Origin: Chloroflexales bacterium | Lineage (GTDB): Bacteria > Chloroflexota > Chloroflexia > Chloroflexales > Chloroflexaceae | Assembly: GCA_013336035.1 (NCBI GenBank) | Contig: JAAXUL010000032.1 | Coordinates: forward strand, 1 to 20,330 | Direction of reading: 5' to 3' | Length of the DNA stretch: 20,330 nucleotides | Shown: positions 20,314 through 20,330 of the stretch, piece after piece | Layout: the number at the start of each line of letters is the position of its first letter | How positions within the stretch are numbered: position 1 is the first letter of the stretch | Made by a program: the position numbers and the translations under genes | The notes under the pieces: model-generated | What the model was told of the DNA's origin: nothing | The model's database searches: none | The model's input: only the letters and a program-made list of their open reading frames with translations

Positions 20314-20330
20314 CATCTACCTGGAGCTGA

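Overview
The window is GC-rich and gene-dense, with many small stand-alone enzymes: deazaflavin (F420)-type reductases, GNAT acetyltransferases, a VOC protein, SRPBCC and GyrI-like ligand-binding proteins, YdeI/OmdA and YjbR domains, and a UbiA prenyltransferase. This mix, with a squalene-cyclase-like fragment and an isoprenylcysteine-methyltransferase-like gene in two pieces, suggests a filamentous or soil/sludge Chloroflexota bacterium. That is inferred from family content; no rRNA or tRNA marker is visible.

Layout. (1) 1-2970: end of a DUF385 nitroreductase, a PPOX-type F420 enzyme, then a minus-strand pair (GNAT-YoaP protein and a YjbR::HhH-DUF1905-OmdA fusion) and a frameshifted small membrane protein. 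(2) 2970-5140: tyrosine recombinase with an AT-rich palindromic promoter, then a non-coding stretch with a strong promoter, a structured leader and a small two-helix membrane protein, followed by inverted repeats. (3) 5144-10050: plus-strand run of metabolic/stress genes (YdeI, GyrI-like, SRPBCC, UbiA, a truncated methyltransferase stub, muconolactone-isomerase-like, GNAT, Smr, DUF385, DUF4268). (4) 10075-13530: minus-strand HEPN-like gene under a promoter with an SOS-box-like operator, a DUF488 remnant, a VOC gene, and an Imm5-like / AlkZ-like / Imm5-like-fragment cluster. (5) 13567-20330: minus-strand mobile-element module. Reading leftward from the right edge it has three GTTCC-N5-GGAAC operators around a TTGACA-17-TAATGT promoter, a phage antirepressor-domain protein, an XRE repressor, a small hydrophobic ORF, a tandem OB-fold protein, a second OB-like protein and a third SSB-like protein. 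The third is cut and fused in frame to the C-terminal half of a methyltransferase. An aminoglycoside-phosphotransferase-family gene and a squalene-cyclase-like 3' fragment follow, and then the element resumes with a beta-clamp (dnaN) fragment and a RadC-family gene.

The most interesting parts are the tight operon of repressor, antirepressor and several SSB/OB-fold proteins, which looks like a replication or ssDNA-handling module of an integrated element, and the approximately 1.8-kb chromosomal-looking segment (about 14867-16658) inside it. Both ends of that segment are broken genes. The gene remnants (DUF488, Imm5-like, methyltransferase N- and C-terminal pieces, dnaN, squalene cyclase) show heavy rearrangement here, or else a chimeric assembly, which the sequence alone cannot exclude.
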